NCBI GenBank assembly: GCA_023442485.1
Contig: JAEZZG010000024.1
Span: 1-47,748, forward strand
From: Actinomycetes bacterium
Lineage (GTDB): Bacteria; Actinomycetota; Actinomycetes; Propionibacteriales; Propionibacteriaceae
Direction of reading: 5' to 3'
Length of the DNA stretch: 47,748 nt
Notes under the pieces: generated by a model
Seen by the model: only the letters and a program-made list of their open reading frames with translations
Told to the model about the DNA's origin: nothing
Database searches by the model: none
Shown: positions 36,512-45,448 of the stretch, piece after piece
Position numbering within the stretch: position 1 is the stretch's first letter
Layout: each line of letters begins with the position of its first letter
Made by a program: the position numbers and the translations under genes

Positions 36512-37720
36512 GTGAAGTTCATCCACACCTCCGACTGGCAGTTGGGAATGGTTCGCGACTATCTCTTAGCCGAAGCCCAAGCTCGTTTCTCCGGAGACCG
36601 GATTGACACCATCCACGACATCGGCCAACTAGCCCACAGCTTGGGTGCCGACTTCGTCGTCGTCGCCGGAGACATTTTTGAAACCAACTACGTCCCAGAG
36701 AACTTAGTTGCCCGCGCCCTCGACACCATGGCCGATTTCGATCTCCCCTTCCTCCTCGTCGCTGGCAACCACGACCCGCTCAACTCCAACTCGGTCCTGA
36801 CTTCGCACCAGTTCCGGGATTCTTGTCCCGACAATGTCTGCGTATTGGGTCTGGGAGAGCGGAAAGAGATCGCTGGTGTGGAGATCGTCAGTGCCGCCTG
36901 GACGACGAAGAAGCCTTCCCGCAACCCTCTGATGACGGTACTTGACGAGCTGGAGCCAGCGACGAAGCCTAGGGTTGTCGTCGGCCACGGAATGATGGAT
37001 GTCTTCCCTGGCGATGCCGACGATCCCGGGCGGCTGGCCCTGCGTGATCTCGAGGATGCGATCAGCGAGGGCAAAGCCAGTTACATCGCCTTGGGTGACC
37101 GCCACATTTGCTGGACCTCCCCGTCGGGAGCTGTCGCCTATTCCGGCACCCACGAGTCGACGTCGTGGCGGGAGCCCACTCCCGGGACGGTGCTCGAAGT
37201 AGAAATCACCGACTCCGGGTCGGTGAATGCGGTTCGACGAGAGATCGGCCGGTGGCGCCACACCGTCCTCAGCTATGAATTCTTCGGCGACGAGACCTTG
37301 GACGGTTTCGTCGATTCCCTGGCTAAGCTGCGGTCGAGGATGCGCACCGCCCTCGATCTTCGACTGACAGGGGTGTTGTCTCTGCACGGCAAGGTGAGGT
37401 TGAACGCCTTGATCGACGAGCACGCCGAAGAGTTTGCTGCCGTGAAGAAGAACCATATCTCGGTGGCGGCGATTCCCGACGATGCAGATTTCGGCGAAAT
37501 CTCGGATAGCGGATATATGGCGTCGGCGATTGCGGAGTTGAAAGAGCGCGCGCTGGCTGGCGTGGATGATCCTGCTACCGACGAGGGACTCTCAGACGAC
37601 GATTCCGGGGAACTGGCCAAACCGGATAGCCCCTCCGGGACTGGCCTCAGTGAGGATGCTCAGGGGGCACAAGACGCCTTGATGTTGCTGTATCAGCTCT
37701 ACCAAAGGAACCGGACATGA
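36512..37720 (+). CDS. SbcD-like DNA repair metallophosphoesterase (YhaO type)
   Basis: A 402-residue calcineurin-like phosphoesterase. Motifs in order: HTSDWQLGM (5-13), AGDIFETNY, LVAGNHDPLNS, VVGHGMMDVFPGD and LGDRHICW. Motif I reads DWQ where SbcD/Mre11 usually has D-x-H, and GDIFE replaces GDLFD. Such variants occur in actinobacterial homologues but could alter metal binding. The GTG at 36512 follows GAGGGAGG; the frame is open to 36497. The stop overlaps the ATG of the next gene (ATGA), so the two products are coupled and probably form a nuclease-ATPase complex acting on DNA ends. Confidence 0.87.
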   Translation: MKFIHTSDWQLGMVRDYLLAEAQARFSGDRIDTIHDIGQLAHSLGADFVVVAGDIFETNYVPENLVARALDTMADFDLPFLLVAGNHDPLNSNSVLTSHQFRDSCPDNVCVLGLGERKEIAGVEIVSAAWTTKKPSRNPLMTVLDELEPATKPRVVVGHGMMDVFPGDADDPGRLALRDLEDAISEGKASYIALGDRHICWTSPSGAVAYSGTHESTSWREPTPGTVLEVEITDSGSVNAVRREIGRWRHTVLSYEFFGDETLDGFVDSLAKLRSRMRTALDLRLTGVLSLHGKVRLNALIDEHAEEFAAVKKNHISVAAIPDDADFGEISDSGYMASAIAELKERALAGVDDPATDEGLSDDDSGELAKPDSPSGTGLSEDAQGAQDALMLLYQLYQRNRT

Positions 37721-40401
37721 TCCTTCACGAGTTGCGGGTGCAAAACTTCCGGGCAATCCAGGACTTGACTTGGACTTTTGCCGATCGCGGCGTGACCTTG
37801 GTGGTGGGCGAGAACGAAACTGGCAAGTCGTCTATGATCGAAGCCTTTTGTCTTCTGCTCAAACAGTCCTATTCGTCGGCCCATCGCGAACGGGTGCTCT
37901 CGACTTGGCCGGTCGGTTCATCTGACCACCCCAGGGTGGAGGCGACTGTCACCGTCAATGACGAAAAGATCACGATCGAAAAATCCTTCGGCGGGTCGAA
38001 GACGAGGGCACAGGCGATGGTGAAGTTTCGGTCCGGGTCACGTCAAGGCGAGGCGTTGACCGGAGGGGAAGCAGACGACTTCGTAAAGAGCCAGGTTTGG
38101 GAATCCCTCGACACCCTTCTGTGGACGGTGTTGACCGAGATCCAGTTCGACAGTTTGGCTGGGTTGAAGCTATCTGAGTCGGCGTCTTTGGCGAGCGCCC
38201 TTGAAACTGCTTGTGAGGGCGATCGCGAGACGGATTCTGTGTTGGAGCTCGCCCGCGAGGAGTATCACCGCTATGTGACGGAAAAGCAGCAGATGCCTAC
38301 CGGCGATTATCGCGCCGCGATCGCGGAGCAGGCCGCCGCTGCGGACGAGGTGAGGTTACGTCAGGAGGATATTTCACGGATCGAGAAGGCCGAGGAAGAA
38401 CTCGACGCCGCACTGGTCTTACAGCAGGATTTGAATCAGCGTCTGGCAGAGGCGACCCATGCCGCCAGCGCCGCCAAGGAGCAGGCAGACAAGGCGGCTG
38501 CGGTGAGGACGGAATTGGACGAGGCCACCCAGGCCGTCGAGACGGCCACTTCTATTCAGAAGTTGAGCGGGGCTGAATCTCGGCGTCGCTCAGACATGAT
38601 CTCCGCCGTCAAACAAGCTCAGGTCGAGCTGAACGAACACACCGCGACGATCACTCAAACACAGACGAAGCTCACCGCCACCACCACCGAATGCAACGAT
38701 TACGCAACTCACCTGGCGGAGTTGGAGAAGGTCGGGGCCGAACTTGAATCGCGAGGGGAGATCGTCTCTGCGATGGAGAAGACGATCAGCCTCAGCCAAG
38801 AGGCGGCCACTATTGCCTCCCTACTCAAAGAGGCTTCCGAGTTAGAAAAGCGCCTCGCCGAGGCGCAATCGGTGGCCGCCACGAAGGTCGCCGCCGACGC
38901 ATGGGATGAGGTCGCGACGATCGAGAAGGAGCTAGCTGAGGTCCGCGCGACGATGAAGGCCGAGGCGGCTATCGTCGAGGTCACTCCTTGCGGGGCCGAA
39001 GAGATCATCGTTGACGGGCAGGAGCAGCCCTTGGGTGATTCCTGGACGGAGACCGTCCACGGGGAGCTGACGATCCACCTTCCCGAGCAGGTGACGTTGC
39101 GAATCGCCAGTTGTGATTTCGATCAGGCCGCTGCCCGCCATGACGCCTTGAGTGCCGCTCTTGACGCGATCGTCACCCGTCATGGGTGCTCTTCGGTGGA
39201 TGAGTTGAGAGAACGGGACCGGCGTGCGCGCGAAGCCAGCGAGACGGTTGCGTCGGCGAAGGCCGAAATGCGGGGTGTTTTGCAGCGTCGCAAGCGTTCT
39301 TTCTGGGAAGAAAAACAGGAAGGTCTCCTTGCCGAGCTGGAGCAGGTGCGGCAGGTCGTCGGAGATGTTTTTGCTGACTCTTTGGCAACCTCTTCCCCCG
39401 ACGAATTGGTGGACGTGGTGCAACGGGAACGGGAGGCGCTCACTGCCCGGGTGAGTGACCACCACGAAGCGGTGCAACAGTTACGCAACCAGCTCGCTCT
39501 GGTTGAGCAGGAACGCGCCGCGTTGGAGGTGAAGTTAGCTGAGGCCCAGGCATTTAGCAGTGCCGCCCAAACTCGCGTAGAGAAGGCGGAGGCTGATTTG
39601 GCTGAGGGTCGCGAAGAGGCTGATGACGACGCCTTGGCGAAGGCTTTTGAGGAGGCGACCGAGAAGGCGACGGCTGCGCAGCACCGACTTGACGAGGTTG
39701 TGGCGAGGTGTGCGGACCTCGACGTTGATCAGGTGTTGGCAGATTGGCAGAAGTGCCGAGTTGAGCTTGATGAGCTCTCGGAGGCAGCGACAGCGGAGCG
39801 TGAACATGTGGTGGCTTTGCAGGCGCGGCTAGTCGGCATGGATGCGGAACAAAAACGCAACCTGGCGGAGCTTGCGGCGACGCGGTTAGCGGTCGCTAAT
39901 CAGCGGTTGATGGATTTGCGGAGACGTGCTGAGGCCGCTCGGATTCTAGTCGAGGTGCTGACTTCTCATCGAGACCAAGCTAGGGCGGATTTCGCGGGCA
40001 TTCTGTCTCGGGAGTTGAATCCGTTGGGGAGGCGTGTACACCGCGACGATTCCTTCCAGGTCAGTTTCGATGACAACCTGGCGATCACGTCGAGGACCCT
40101 CGCCAACCGCAAGATTCCTTACCTGAGTTTGTCTACCGGCGCCAAGGAACAGCTCACAGTATTGGTCAAGCTCGCCTTAGCCCGACTGGTGGCGAACCAG
40201 AAGCCGCTTCCGGTATTCCTCGATGACATCTTGGGCCATTCGGACCCGCGACGCCGGCAGGAGATCAGCTCGATTCTGTCCGAGGCGTCGAAGAAGGTCC
40301 AGATCGTCGTGATCACCGCTAACCGGAGTGACTACGAAGCCCTGGAACCGAACACGATCATCACCATGCCAGAGGCAGACGCCGAGGTCCCCTCGCACTA
40401 A
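37717..40401 (+). CDS. SbcC/Rad50-like AAA ATPase with long coiled coil (YhaN type)
   Basis: 894 residues. The N-terminal lobe has FRAIQDLTW and Walker A GENETGKSS (31-39); the C-terminal lobe has the ABC signature LSLSTGAKEQLTVLVKLALA and Walker B LPVFLDDILG. Between them lies about 500 residues of Ala/Glu/Gln-rich heptad-like sequence, an antiparallel coiled coil. I searched the coil apex for CxxC and found none, so the zinc hook of Rad50 and SbcC is absent, as in YhaN-type proteins. It is coupled to the SbcD-like gene and should act with it on DNA double-strand ends or structured DNA. It is the last gene of the run from 34573. Confidence 0.88.
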   Translation: MILHELRVQNFRAIQDLTWTFADRGVTLVVGENETGKSSMIEAFCLLLKQSYSSAHRERVLSTWPVGSSDHPRVEATVTVNDEKITIEKSFGGSKTRAQAMVKFRSGSRQGEALTGGEADDFVKSQVWESLDTLLWTVLTEIQFDSLAGLKLSESASLASALETACEGDRETDSVLELAREEYHRYVTEKQQMPTGDYRAAIAEQAAAADEVRLRQEDISRIEKAEEELDAALVLQQDLNQRLAEATHAASAAKEQADKAAAVRTELDEATQAVETATSIQKLSGAESRRRSDMISAVKQAQVELNEHTATITQTQTKLTATTTECNDYATHLAELEKVGAELESRGEIVSAMEKTISLSQEAATIASLLKEASELEKRLAEAQSVAATKVAADAWDEVATIEKELAEVRATMKAEAAIVEVTPCGAEEIIVDGQEQPLGDSWTETVHGELTIHLPEQVTLRIASCDFDQAAARHDALSAALDAIVTRHGCSSVDELRERDRRAREASETVASAKAEMRGVLQRRKRSFWEEKQEGLLAELEQVRQVVGDVFADSLATSSPDELVDVVQREREALTARVSDHHEAVQQLRNQLALVEQERAALEVKLAEAQAFSSAAQTRVEKAEADLAEGREEADDDALAKAFEEATEKATAAQHRLDEVVARCADLDVDQVLADWQKCRVELDELSEAATAEREHVVALQARLVGMDAEQKRNLAELAATRLAVANQRLMDLRRRAEAARILVEVLTSHRDQARADFAGILSRELNPLGRRVHRDDSFQVSFDDNLAITSRTLANRKIPYLSLSTGAKEQLTVLVKLALARLVANQKPLPVFLDDILGHSDPRRRQEISSILSEASKKVQIVVITANRSDYEALEPNTIITMPEADAEVPSH

Positions 40402-40499
40402 CCGCCCGCGACGCGGACCCTGAGGTAACGGGTAAGGCCTGCTCCAAGGGCGCCTTCATGACGCGGTCTTTGTGAGGCGACCCGGGTTGTTGGATGCAG

Positions 40500-41081
40500 C
40501 TACCCCGTCACGGAGCCTTCCAGGTGGAGCAGGAATTCTTTGACCTCTACCCCACCGGCATACCTCCCCAACGAGTCCCCGCGAACCACACGATGACAAG
40601 GGATGATGATCGGGATGGGGTTGCGGGCACAGACACTGCCGACGGCCCGGTAGGCTCGGGGTGATCCGGCTTTGGCGGCTAGCTCCGCGTAACTGATCAC
40701 CGTCGCGTAACCGACTTGATTCAGCACATCGGTGACGCGTCGCCTGAATGGGCTGAGTGAATCGAGGTCGCAGGTCACGTTGAACTGTCGGAGGGTGCCA
40801 GCGAAGTAACTGTTGAGCTGTTCGCGGACAGGATCGAGACGGCGAGGATCGTTGGTCACGACATGCCCGGCGGATGCGTATCCGTCGATGATCAGGTCCG
40901 GCTGCTCGCTCTCGAAACCAATCTTGACCAGACCTTTGTCGCCCGCGACGAGGAGTAGATCACCGATCGGAGTGGTAACGAAGTCATAGACCAGGCGGGT
41001 CGCGGGGTTGGGGGTAGCGGCCACGGGGCACGCGGGAATCGATGTGGTGGCGGATTGGGCGGGAACAGCGCGTGCAGACAT
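40500..41081 (-). CDS. ogt: Methylated-DNA--protein-cysteine S-methyltransferase
   Basis: Repairs O6-alkylguanine by moving the alkyl group to its own cysteine. The active-site segment IPCHRVVRGDSLGRYAGG holds the acceptor Cys (about residue 160), preceded by the DNA-binding VLNQVGYATVISYAELA and the arginine-finger SPRAYRAVGSVCARNP. 193 residues, with about 25 extra residues before the domain start (TRLVYDFVTTPIGDLLLVAG). No ribosome site is visible before the ATG, so the mRNA may be leaderless or the start slightly different. It converges with the SbcC-like gene. Confidence 0.93.
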   Translation of the reverse strand: MSARAVPAQSATTSIPACPVAATPNPATRLVYDFVTTPIGDLLLVAGDKGLVKIGFESEQPDLIIDGYASAGHVVTNDPRRLDPVREQLNSYFAGTLRQFNVTCDLDSLSPFRRRVTDVLNQVGYATVISYAELAAKAGSPRAYRAVGSVCARNPIPIIIPCHRVVRGDSLGRYAGGVEVKEFLLHLEGSVTG

Positions 41082-41213
41082 GAACCCAGTCTAGGGAATG
41101 TTCGTCGATCAGGATTTTTCTGCCTTGGGTCTGGCAGCCGAAGCGGTCGACGTCGCTTGGCATCATCTCCTGACGTCGGCACGACGTCACCACGGGCTAA
41201 GCCGAGAAACACG

Positions 41214-41257
41214 AAAGCCCCGAATCCCACATTCTCAATCAAGGGATTCGGAGCCTT
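41214..41257 (-). terminator. Terminator downstream of tRNA-Ser(CGA)
   Basis: On the reverse strand AAGGCTCCGAATCCC and GGGATTCGGGGCTTT form a 15-base stem (one G-T-type mismatch region) around a 14-base loop, followed by CGTGTTTCTC. It begins six bases after the tRNA 3' end. Confidence 0.7.
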
Positions 41258-41262
41258 CATCG

Positions 41263-41350
41263 TGGCGGTGACGGAGGGATTTGAACCCTCGGTGGGTCTC
41301 CCCACACCCGCTTTCGAGGCGGGCTCTTTCGGCCGCTCAGACACGTCACC
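41263..41350 (-). tRNA. tRNA-Ser (anticodon CGA)
   Basis: Reverse strand: acceptor GGTGACG pairs with CGTCACC, discriminator G, encoded CCA at 41263-41265. Anticodon arm CCCGCCTCGAAAGCGGG shows CGA; a long variable arm (TGTGGGGAGACCCAC) marks a class II serine tRNA. It reads UCG codons. It lies between ogt and upp. Confidence 0.96.
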
Positions 41351-41491
41351 GCCGCCAAGAATACGCGATACCGGGCCACTAAAGCGAATCGACTGCGGAG
41401 CTACCCTGATCGAGTTTTCTCACCGGGCACCGGCGACGTCGTGACCCGGCAAGCTACGTCGTGGCGAAACTTCTCACCGACAAAACCCTGA

Positions 41492-42142
41492 CTATTCGGC
41501 CAGCCCGTAGAGACGATCCCCGGCGTCACCGAGACCGGGGACGATGTAGCCGCGCTCGTTGAGCCTTTCGTCAACCGCCGCGACGACGAGGGTACACGGC
41601 ACGTTAAGGTCCTCGACCAATGCCTGGAATTTCTCGATCCCCTCGGGGGCAGCCAGCAGACAGATACAGGTGACGTGGTCGGCTCCGCGATCCACGAGGA
41701 ACTGAACGCAGCCACCAAGGGAGCCGCCGGTAGCCAGCATGGGATCGAGGACGAAGCACTGACGTCCAGACAGATCCTTGGGCAGACGCTCAGCGTAGGT
41801 ATAGGGCTGGAGGGTCTCTTCGTCGCGAATCATCCCGACGAAACCGACCTCAGCGGAAGGCATCAGCCGGGTCATCCCCTCCAACATGCCGAGACCGGCA
41901 CGCAGAATCGGAACGACCAGCGGGGCCGGGGTTTGCAGACGGACACCCTTGGTGCGCGCAACCGGGGTGGTGATATCACACGGCTCAACTCTGACGTCCC
42001 GGGTTGCCTCATAGGCAAGCAGGGTGACGAGCTCTTCAACGAGGCGACGGAATTCGGGGGATTGAGTTTCTTGAGCGCGCAACAGAGTCAATTTGTGCGC
42101 GACTAGTGGGTGATCGACTACTCGTAACTTCACATCCCCCAT
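41492..42142 (-). CDS. upp: Uracil phosphoribosyltransferase
   Basis: Makes UMP from uracil and PRPP (pyrimidine salvage). The PRPP-binding loop VLDPMLATGGS, the Arg-rich PVVPILRAGLGMLEGM-like segment and the C-terminal uracil site YIVPGLGDAGDRLYGL are all present. With the ATG at 42142 (MGDVKLRVVDHPLV) it has 216 residues, the family's normal size; a GTG seven codons upstream is also open. No ribosome site is visible, so leaderless initiation is possible. It is divergent from the tadA-associated gene. Confidence 0.95.
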   Translation of the reverse strand: MGDVKLRVVDHPLVAHKLTLLRAQETQSPEFRRLVEELVTLLAYEATRDVRVEPCDITTPVARTKGVRLQTPAPLVVPILRAGLGMLEGMTRLMPSAEVGFVGMIRDEETLQPYTYAERLPKDLSGRQCFVLDPMLATGGSLGGCVQFLVDRGADHVTCICLLAAPEGIEKFQALVEDLNVPCTLVVAAVDERLNERGYIVPGLGDAGDRLYGLAE

Positions 42143-42347
42143 TCTGGCACGATGAGACGTCAATCACACCAGAGGCCAGCACAATCAAACCAACTTTCTC
42201 ATCGAGGCCGAATTGATCCCGCTGCCACGATTTCCCGGTCATCGCTACCTAAAGACCGGCGGGTGCGCTAAGTTAGCAAACACACCACAGGTCTCAGTCG
42301 AGACCACAGAGTGCCAGCGCCGGGATCGTGAGTCAAGGTAGGTTCAG

Positions 42348-42938
42348 ATGACGAACGAAGATCTTTTTGAACGTGAAGACGTCGAGTTCGACACGGTTGA
42401 CGATTCAGAGTCAGCCGACGACTTCGACGACGACTTCGACGAATACGACGATCTCGAAGACGCCTCCGCTGACGACGTTGACTTCATCGTGGCCCTCTAT
42501 CGCGAAGACGGCTCTCCCGTCGTCCTCGAACTCCCCTACGAGCTAGCCAACGACCTAGACGGCCTGATCGACCAACTCCGCAGGATGCCCGGCGATGCCG
42601 GAGCCACCGCCGTCGTATCGATCTGCCAGGAGTTCTTCGTGCTGTGTCGGGTACGCGGACGCAAAATCCAGGTGCTGCTGTCGGATTCCGCCTCGGCCAA
42701 TGACTGGCCACTCGCCCACGACGTCGCGGAGTTCCTCGACGTCGACATCCCAGAGGACGAAGAAGACTCCGAAACCATCGGCGACTTCGACATGCTGGTT
42801 GACCAGGGCATTAGCGAGTTCGATATGGAGACGATCGCCGGGAATCTCGACCAAGACCCCGACGAAAACGCCGTCGACATCATCGAAAAGATGCGCTTCG
42901 GCAACGCCTTCGCCAAGGTTGTCGATTGGGAAAGGTAA
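42348..42938 (+). CDS. tRNA adenosine deaminase-associated protein (acidic)
   Basis: A 196-residue very acidic protein; the first 45 residues are nearly half Asp/Glu. The middle part (DFIVALYREDGSPVVLEL, ICQEFFVLCRVRGRKIQVLL) is an actinobacterial family always found just before tadA and named from that position; its function is unknown. The C-terminal helix DAVDIIEKMRFGNAF-like segment ends at WER. Its stop overlaps the TTG start of tadA by 13 bases, implying coupled translation and perhaps a physical partner of TadA. Confidence 0.88.
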   Translation: MTNEDLFEREDVEFDTVDDSESADDFDDDFDEYDDLEDASADDVDFIVALYREDGSPVVLELPYELANDLDGLIDQLRRMPGDAGATAVVSICQEFFVLCRVRGRKIQVLLSDSASANDWPLAHDVAEFLDVDIPEDEEDSETIGDFDMLVDQGISEFDMETIAGNLDQDPDENAVDIIEKMRFGNAFAKVVDWER

Positions 42939-43390
42939 CCCGCTACGGCGCATTGATTGACGCTGCTCTCGCCCAGGCCCGGATCGCAGCCTCCCATGAC
43001 GACGTGCCGATCGGCGCGGTCGTGGCGGACCCATCCGGTCAGATTATTGGGGTCGGACGCAATCTACGCGAACTCAACTCCGATCCACTCGCCCATGCCG
43101 AGGTTGTGGCCTTGCGTGACGCCGCCGCCCGACGCGGAAGCTGGCGCCTCGATGACTGCACGATTGCGGTCACCCTGGAACCGTGCACCATGTGTGCAGG
43201 GGCGATCGCCCAGGCGCGAATCCACACACTCGTCTTCGGCGCTTTCGACCCCAAAGCAGGGGCGGTGGCGTCCCTGTTCGATGTGCTGCGCGACCCCCGG
43301 CTGCCGCACCGCGTCCAGGTCGTCGGCGGTATCCGCGAGGCTGAATGTGCGCAGCTACTGACTCACTTCTACATTCGCGCCCGTCAGTAG
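42926..43390 (+). CDS. tadA: tRNA-specific adenosine deaminase
   Basis: Converts adenosine 34 of tRNA-Arg(ACG) to inosine. The zinc and catalytic motifs are HAEV (H57, E59) and PCTMC (C87, C90). DVPIGAVVADPSGQIIG precedes them and the protein has the usual 154 residues. The TTG start lies within the upstream gene; another TTG at 42953 would remove nine residues. Its expected substrate, tRNA-Arg(ACG), is encoded at 45376-45448. The 3' end overlaps the convergent menB by seven bases. Confidence 0.92.
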   Translation: MGKVTRYGALIDAALAQARIAASHDDVPIGAVVADPSGQIIGVGRNLRELNSDPLAHAEVVALRDAAARRGSWRLDDCTIAVTLEPCTMCAGAIAQARIHTLVFGAFDPKAGAVASLFDVLRDPRLPHRVQVVGGIREAECAQLLTHFYIRARQ

Positions 43391-44301
43391 TAGTACGGGA
43401 ATGCAGACCAGTCCGGATCCCGCTTATTCAAGAAGGCGTCGCGTCCCTCGACTGCTTCATCAGACATATAAGCGAGCCGGGTAGCCTCACCCGCAAAAAT
43501 CTGTTGACCGACCATGCCGTCATCAACGGCGTTGAAGGCATATTTGAGCATCCGGATCGACGTCGGGGATTTCTTCGCGATCGTCTCGGCCCAACGCAAA
43601 GCCTCCACCTCAAGTTGGTGATGGGGAACGACTTTGTTCACTGCCCCCATCCTGAGGGCGTCGTCAGCGGAGTATTCCTCGCACAAGAAGAAGATCTCGC
43701 GGGCGAATTTCTGACCGACTTGTTTGGCCAGATACGCCGAGCCATACCCGGCGTCAAAACTTGCGACATTGGCGTCTGTCTGCTTGAACCGGGCGTGTTC
43801 TTGGGACGCTAGGGCGAGGTCGCAGACGACGTAGAGGGAGTGCCCGCCACCGGCGGCCCAGCCATTGACGAGGGCAATGACGGGTTTGGGCATGAACCGG
43901 ATCAGCCGCTGAACTTCGAGAATGTGGAGACGTCCGGCGCGTGCCGGATCGATACTGTCGCCAGTCTCACCGTCGGCGTATTTGTACCCCTCTTTTCCAC
44001 GAACCCTCTGGTCGCCACCGGAGCAGAAAGACCACACCCCGTCCTTGGGCGCTGGCCCATTCCCGGTCAAGAAAACACAGGCGATGTCGCAGCTTTGGCG
44101 AGCGTGATCGAGCGCGGTGTAGAGCTCGTCAACAGTGTGCGGACGGAAGGCGTTGCGCACCTCGGGACGGTCGAAAGCGATCCGGACGGCGGGGACGTCC
44201 TTGGCCCGGTGATAGGTGATGTCGGTGAAATCAAACCCCGGCACTTCCTCCCACAGATCAGGGATAAACGGGGATTGACTAGGTGTGATGGGATCAGCCA
44301 T
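43384..44301 (-). CDS. menB: 1,4-dihydroxy-2-naphthoyl-CoA synthase
   Basis: Ring-closing step of menaquinone synthesis. A 305-residue crotonase-fold enzyme: RPEVRNAFRPHTVDELY, FCSGGDQRVRG (oxyanion hole loop typical of MenB), GWAAGGGHSLYVVCDLALAS and the C-terminal KRDPDWSAFPYYY are all diagnostic. The ATG at 44301 follows AGGAGGAG nine bases upstream; the frame is open 54 codons farther into the next gene but that part is not MenB-like. It overlaps the upstream glycerophosphodiesterase gene by eight bases, so translation is likely coupled. No other men genes are in the window. Confidence 0.96.
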   Translation of the reverse strand: MADPITPSQSPFIPDLWEEVPGFDFTDITYHRAKDVPAVRIAFDRPEVRNAFRPHTVDELYTALDHARQSCDIACVFLTGNGPAPKDGVWSFCSGGDQRVRGKEGYKYADGETGDSIDPARAGRLHILEVQRLIRFMPKPVIALVNGWAAGGGHSLYVVCDLALASQEHARFKQTDANVASFDAGYGSAYLAKQVGQKFAREIFFLCEEYSADDALRMGAVNKVVPHHQLEVEALRWAETIAKKSPTSIRMLKYAFNAVDDGMVGQQIFAGEATRLAYMSDEAVEGRDAFLNKRDPDWSAFPYYY

Positions 44302-45049
44302 GCTCGATCTCCTCCTGGCGGATACGAATCGCTCGAGATACTTCATTAGTGATGACGGCGTCAACGCCGATCTTGAAACAGTGGGTGAGGTTGGGGTCGC
44401 TGTCCACCGTCCAGGGGCGAACCGCGATCCCCTCTCGCCGGGACCTGGCAGTGACCCGGTCAAGGAAAGGTAGGTGGACGAAGGGATGGATACCGTCAGC
44501 GCCGAACCGTTTGGCTCGCAGCCACGGCTCCATCACCAACCCGTGATAGAGCAAGGCGCGTGGAATCACTGATCCTTCTTCGGCGAGAAGCAGCATTGAT
44601 TCGTGGTTGAAGCTGGAATACAGCACCCGGTCTGCCATCCCGGACGCCATCACCATGGCGTCGACCTCGATTTCCATGCCCTCATAGCGAATCTCGGAAT
44701 TCTTGAGCTCGATGTTGAGTTTGAGGGTGGTTGGTTTGAGCAGGTCGAGGACCTCTTCAAGGGTCGGGATCGGTTCCGAGGAACCGAACCAGAGCTTGTC
44801 TTGATGATCGATGCCAGCCGAGAAGTCGAGGGTGCGCAGCTCGTCGAGGGTGAGATCGCGGATGAAACCAGTGCCGTTTGAGGTGCGGTCAACGGTTTCG
44901 TCGTGGCAGACGACGATGACGCCGTCGCGGGTGCGTTGGACGTCGAGCTCGATGCCGTCAGCCCCCTCCGTGATGGCCGAGCGGAAGGCGGCCATGGTGT
45001 TTTCGGGGGCTATTGCCGAGGCACCCCGATGGGCAAAGATATCGGTCAC
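44294..45049 (-). CDS. Glycerophosphodiester phosphodiesterase family protein
   Basis: A 251-residue GDPD-domain TIM barrel: HRGASAIAPENT (H7, R8, E16, N17), ELDVQRTRDG (E34, D36) and VVCHDE (H49) form the catalytic and metal site. No signal peptide is seen, so it is probably cytoplasmic. The enzyme class splits glycerophosphodiesters into glycerol 3-phosphate and an alcohol; substrate range is unknown. GTG start five bases after AAGGAG. It is coupled to menB, an arrangement whose logic is not obvious. Confidence 0.9.
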   Translation of the reverse strand: MTDIFAHRGASAIAPENTMAAFRSAITEGADGIELDVQRTRDGVIVVCHDETVDRTSNGTGFIRDLTLDELRTLDFSAGIDHQDKLWFGSSEPIPTLEEVLDLLKPTTLKLNIELKNSEIRYEGMEIEVDAMVMASGMADRVLYSSFNHESMLLLAEEGSVIPRALLYHGLVMEPWLRAKRFGADGIHPFVHLPFLDRVTARSRREGIAVRPWTVDSDPNLTHCFKIGVDAVITNEVSRAIRIRQEEIEHG

Positions 45050-45163
45050 GCTTACTCCTTGAAGGCCGACAATATCCGCTCAAAAGACAATACCTGCTAC
45101 CGGTGAACAGAATCTAGATCGTGTCGACGACGGGGGCAGGGCGGGCATCGCAGTGACGGCGGG

Positions 45164-45296
45164 TGCGGGGAAGGGATGTGCGGGAGATTTTGCGGGAGAC
45201 GGGAATGTGCGGGGGAGGAAATGGTCTGGCCCGGAGATATGCGGGTGAAGGTGATTTTGCGGGAGGCGGTGTACAGGGGGTACAGGTATATGCGGG
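45164..45296. repeat. G-rich spacer with seven TGCGGG motifs
   Basis: TGCGGG begins at 45164, 45179, 45191, 45208, 45240, 45258 and 45291, in a spacer (45050-45375) that is strongly purine-rich on the plus strand. Spacings are uneven (12-33 bases). Two copies sit in ATTTTGCGGGAG and two in TATGCGGGTG, so the unit may be longer and decayed. Many GGG runs make G-quadruplex formation possible. I see no gene in the spacer. It separates the glycerophosphodiesterase start from tRNA-Arg. Confidence 0.6.
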
Positions 45297-45375
45297 TGCG
45301 AGGAGTACATGCAGGTACAAGGGTATCCTCAGCGGAATGGGTGGGATGGGTGAAGAAGAGAGTCGAGGAGAAGAG

Positions 45376-45448
45376 CGCGCCCGGAGGGATTCGAACCCCC
45401 AACCTTCTGATCCGTAGTCAGATGCTCTATCCGTTAAGCTACGGGCGC
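45376..45448 (-). tRNA. tRNA-Arg (anticodon ACG)
   Basis: Reverse strand: acceptor GCGCCCG with CGGGCGC, D arm GTAGCTTAACGGATAGAGC, anticodon arm CTGACTACGGATCAG (anticodon ACG), T arm GGGGGTTCGAATCCCTC, discriminator G. CCA is not encoded. The first anticodon base should be edited to inosine by TadA so that it reads CGU, CGC and CGA. Confidence 0.96.

Noticed and set aside
45164..45296. TGCGGG repeats as a CRISPR array
   Set aside because: The unit is only six bases, spacing is uneven and no cas genes are near.
45080..45402. Overlapping Pro/His-rich frames on the minus strand
   Set aside because: They merely translate the purine-rich spacer in reverse, run into tRNA-Arg and lack start signals.
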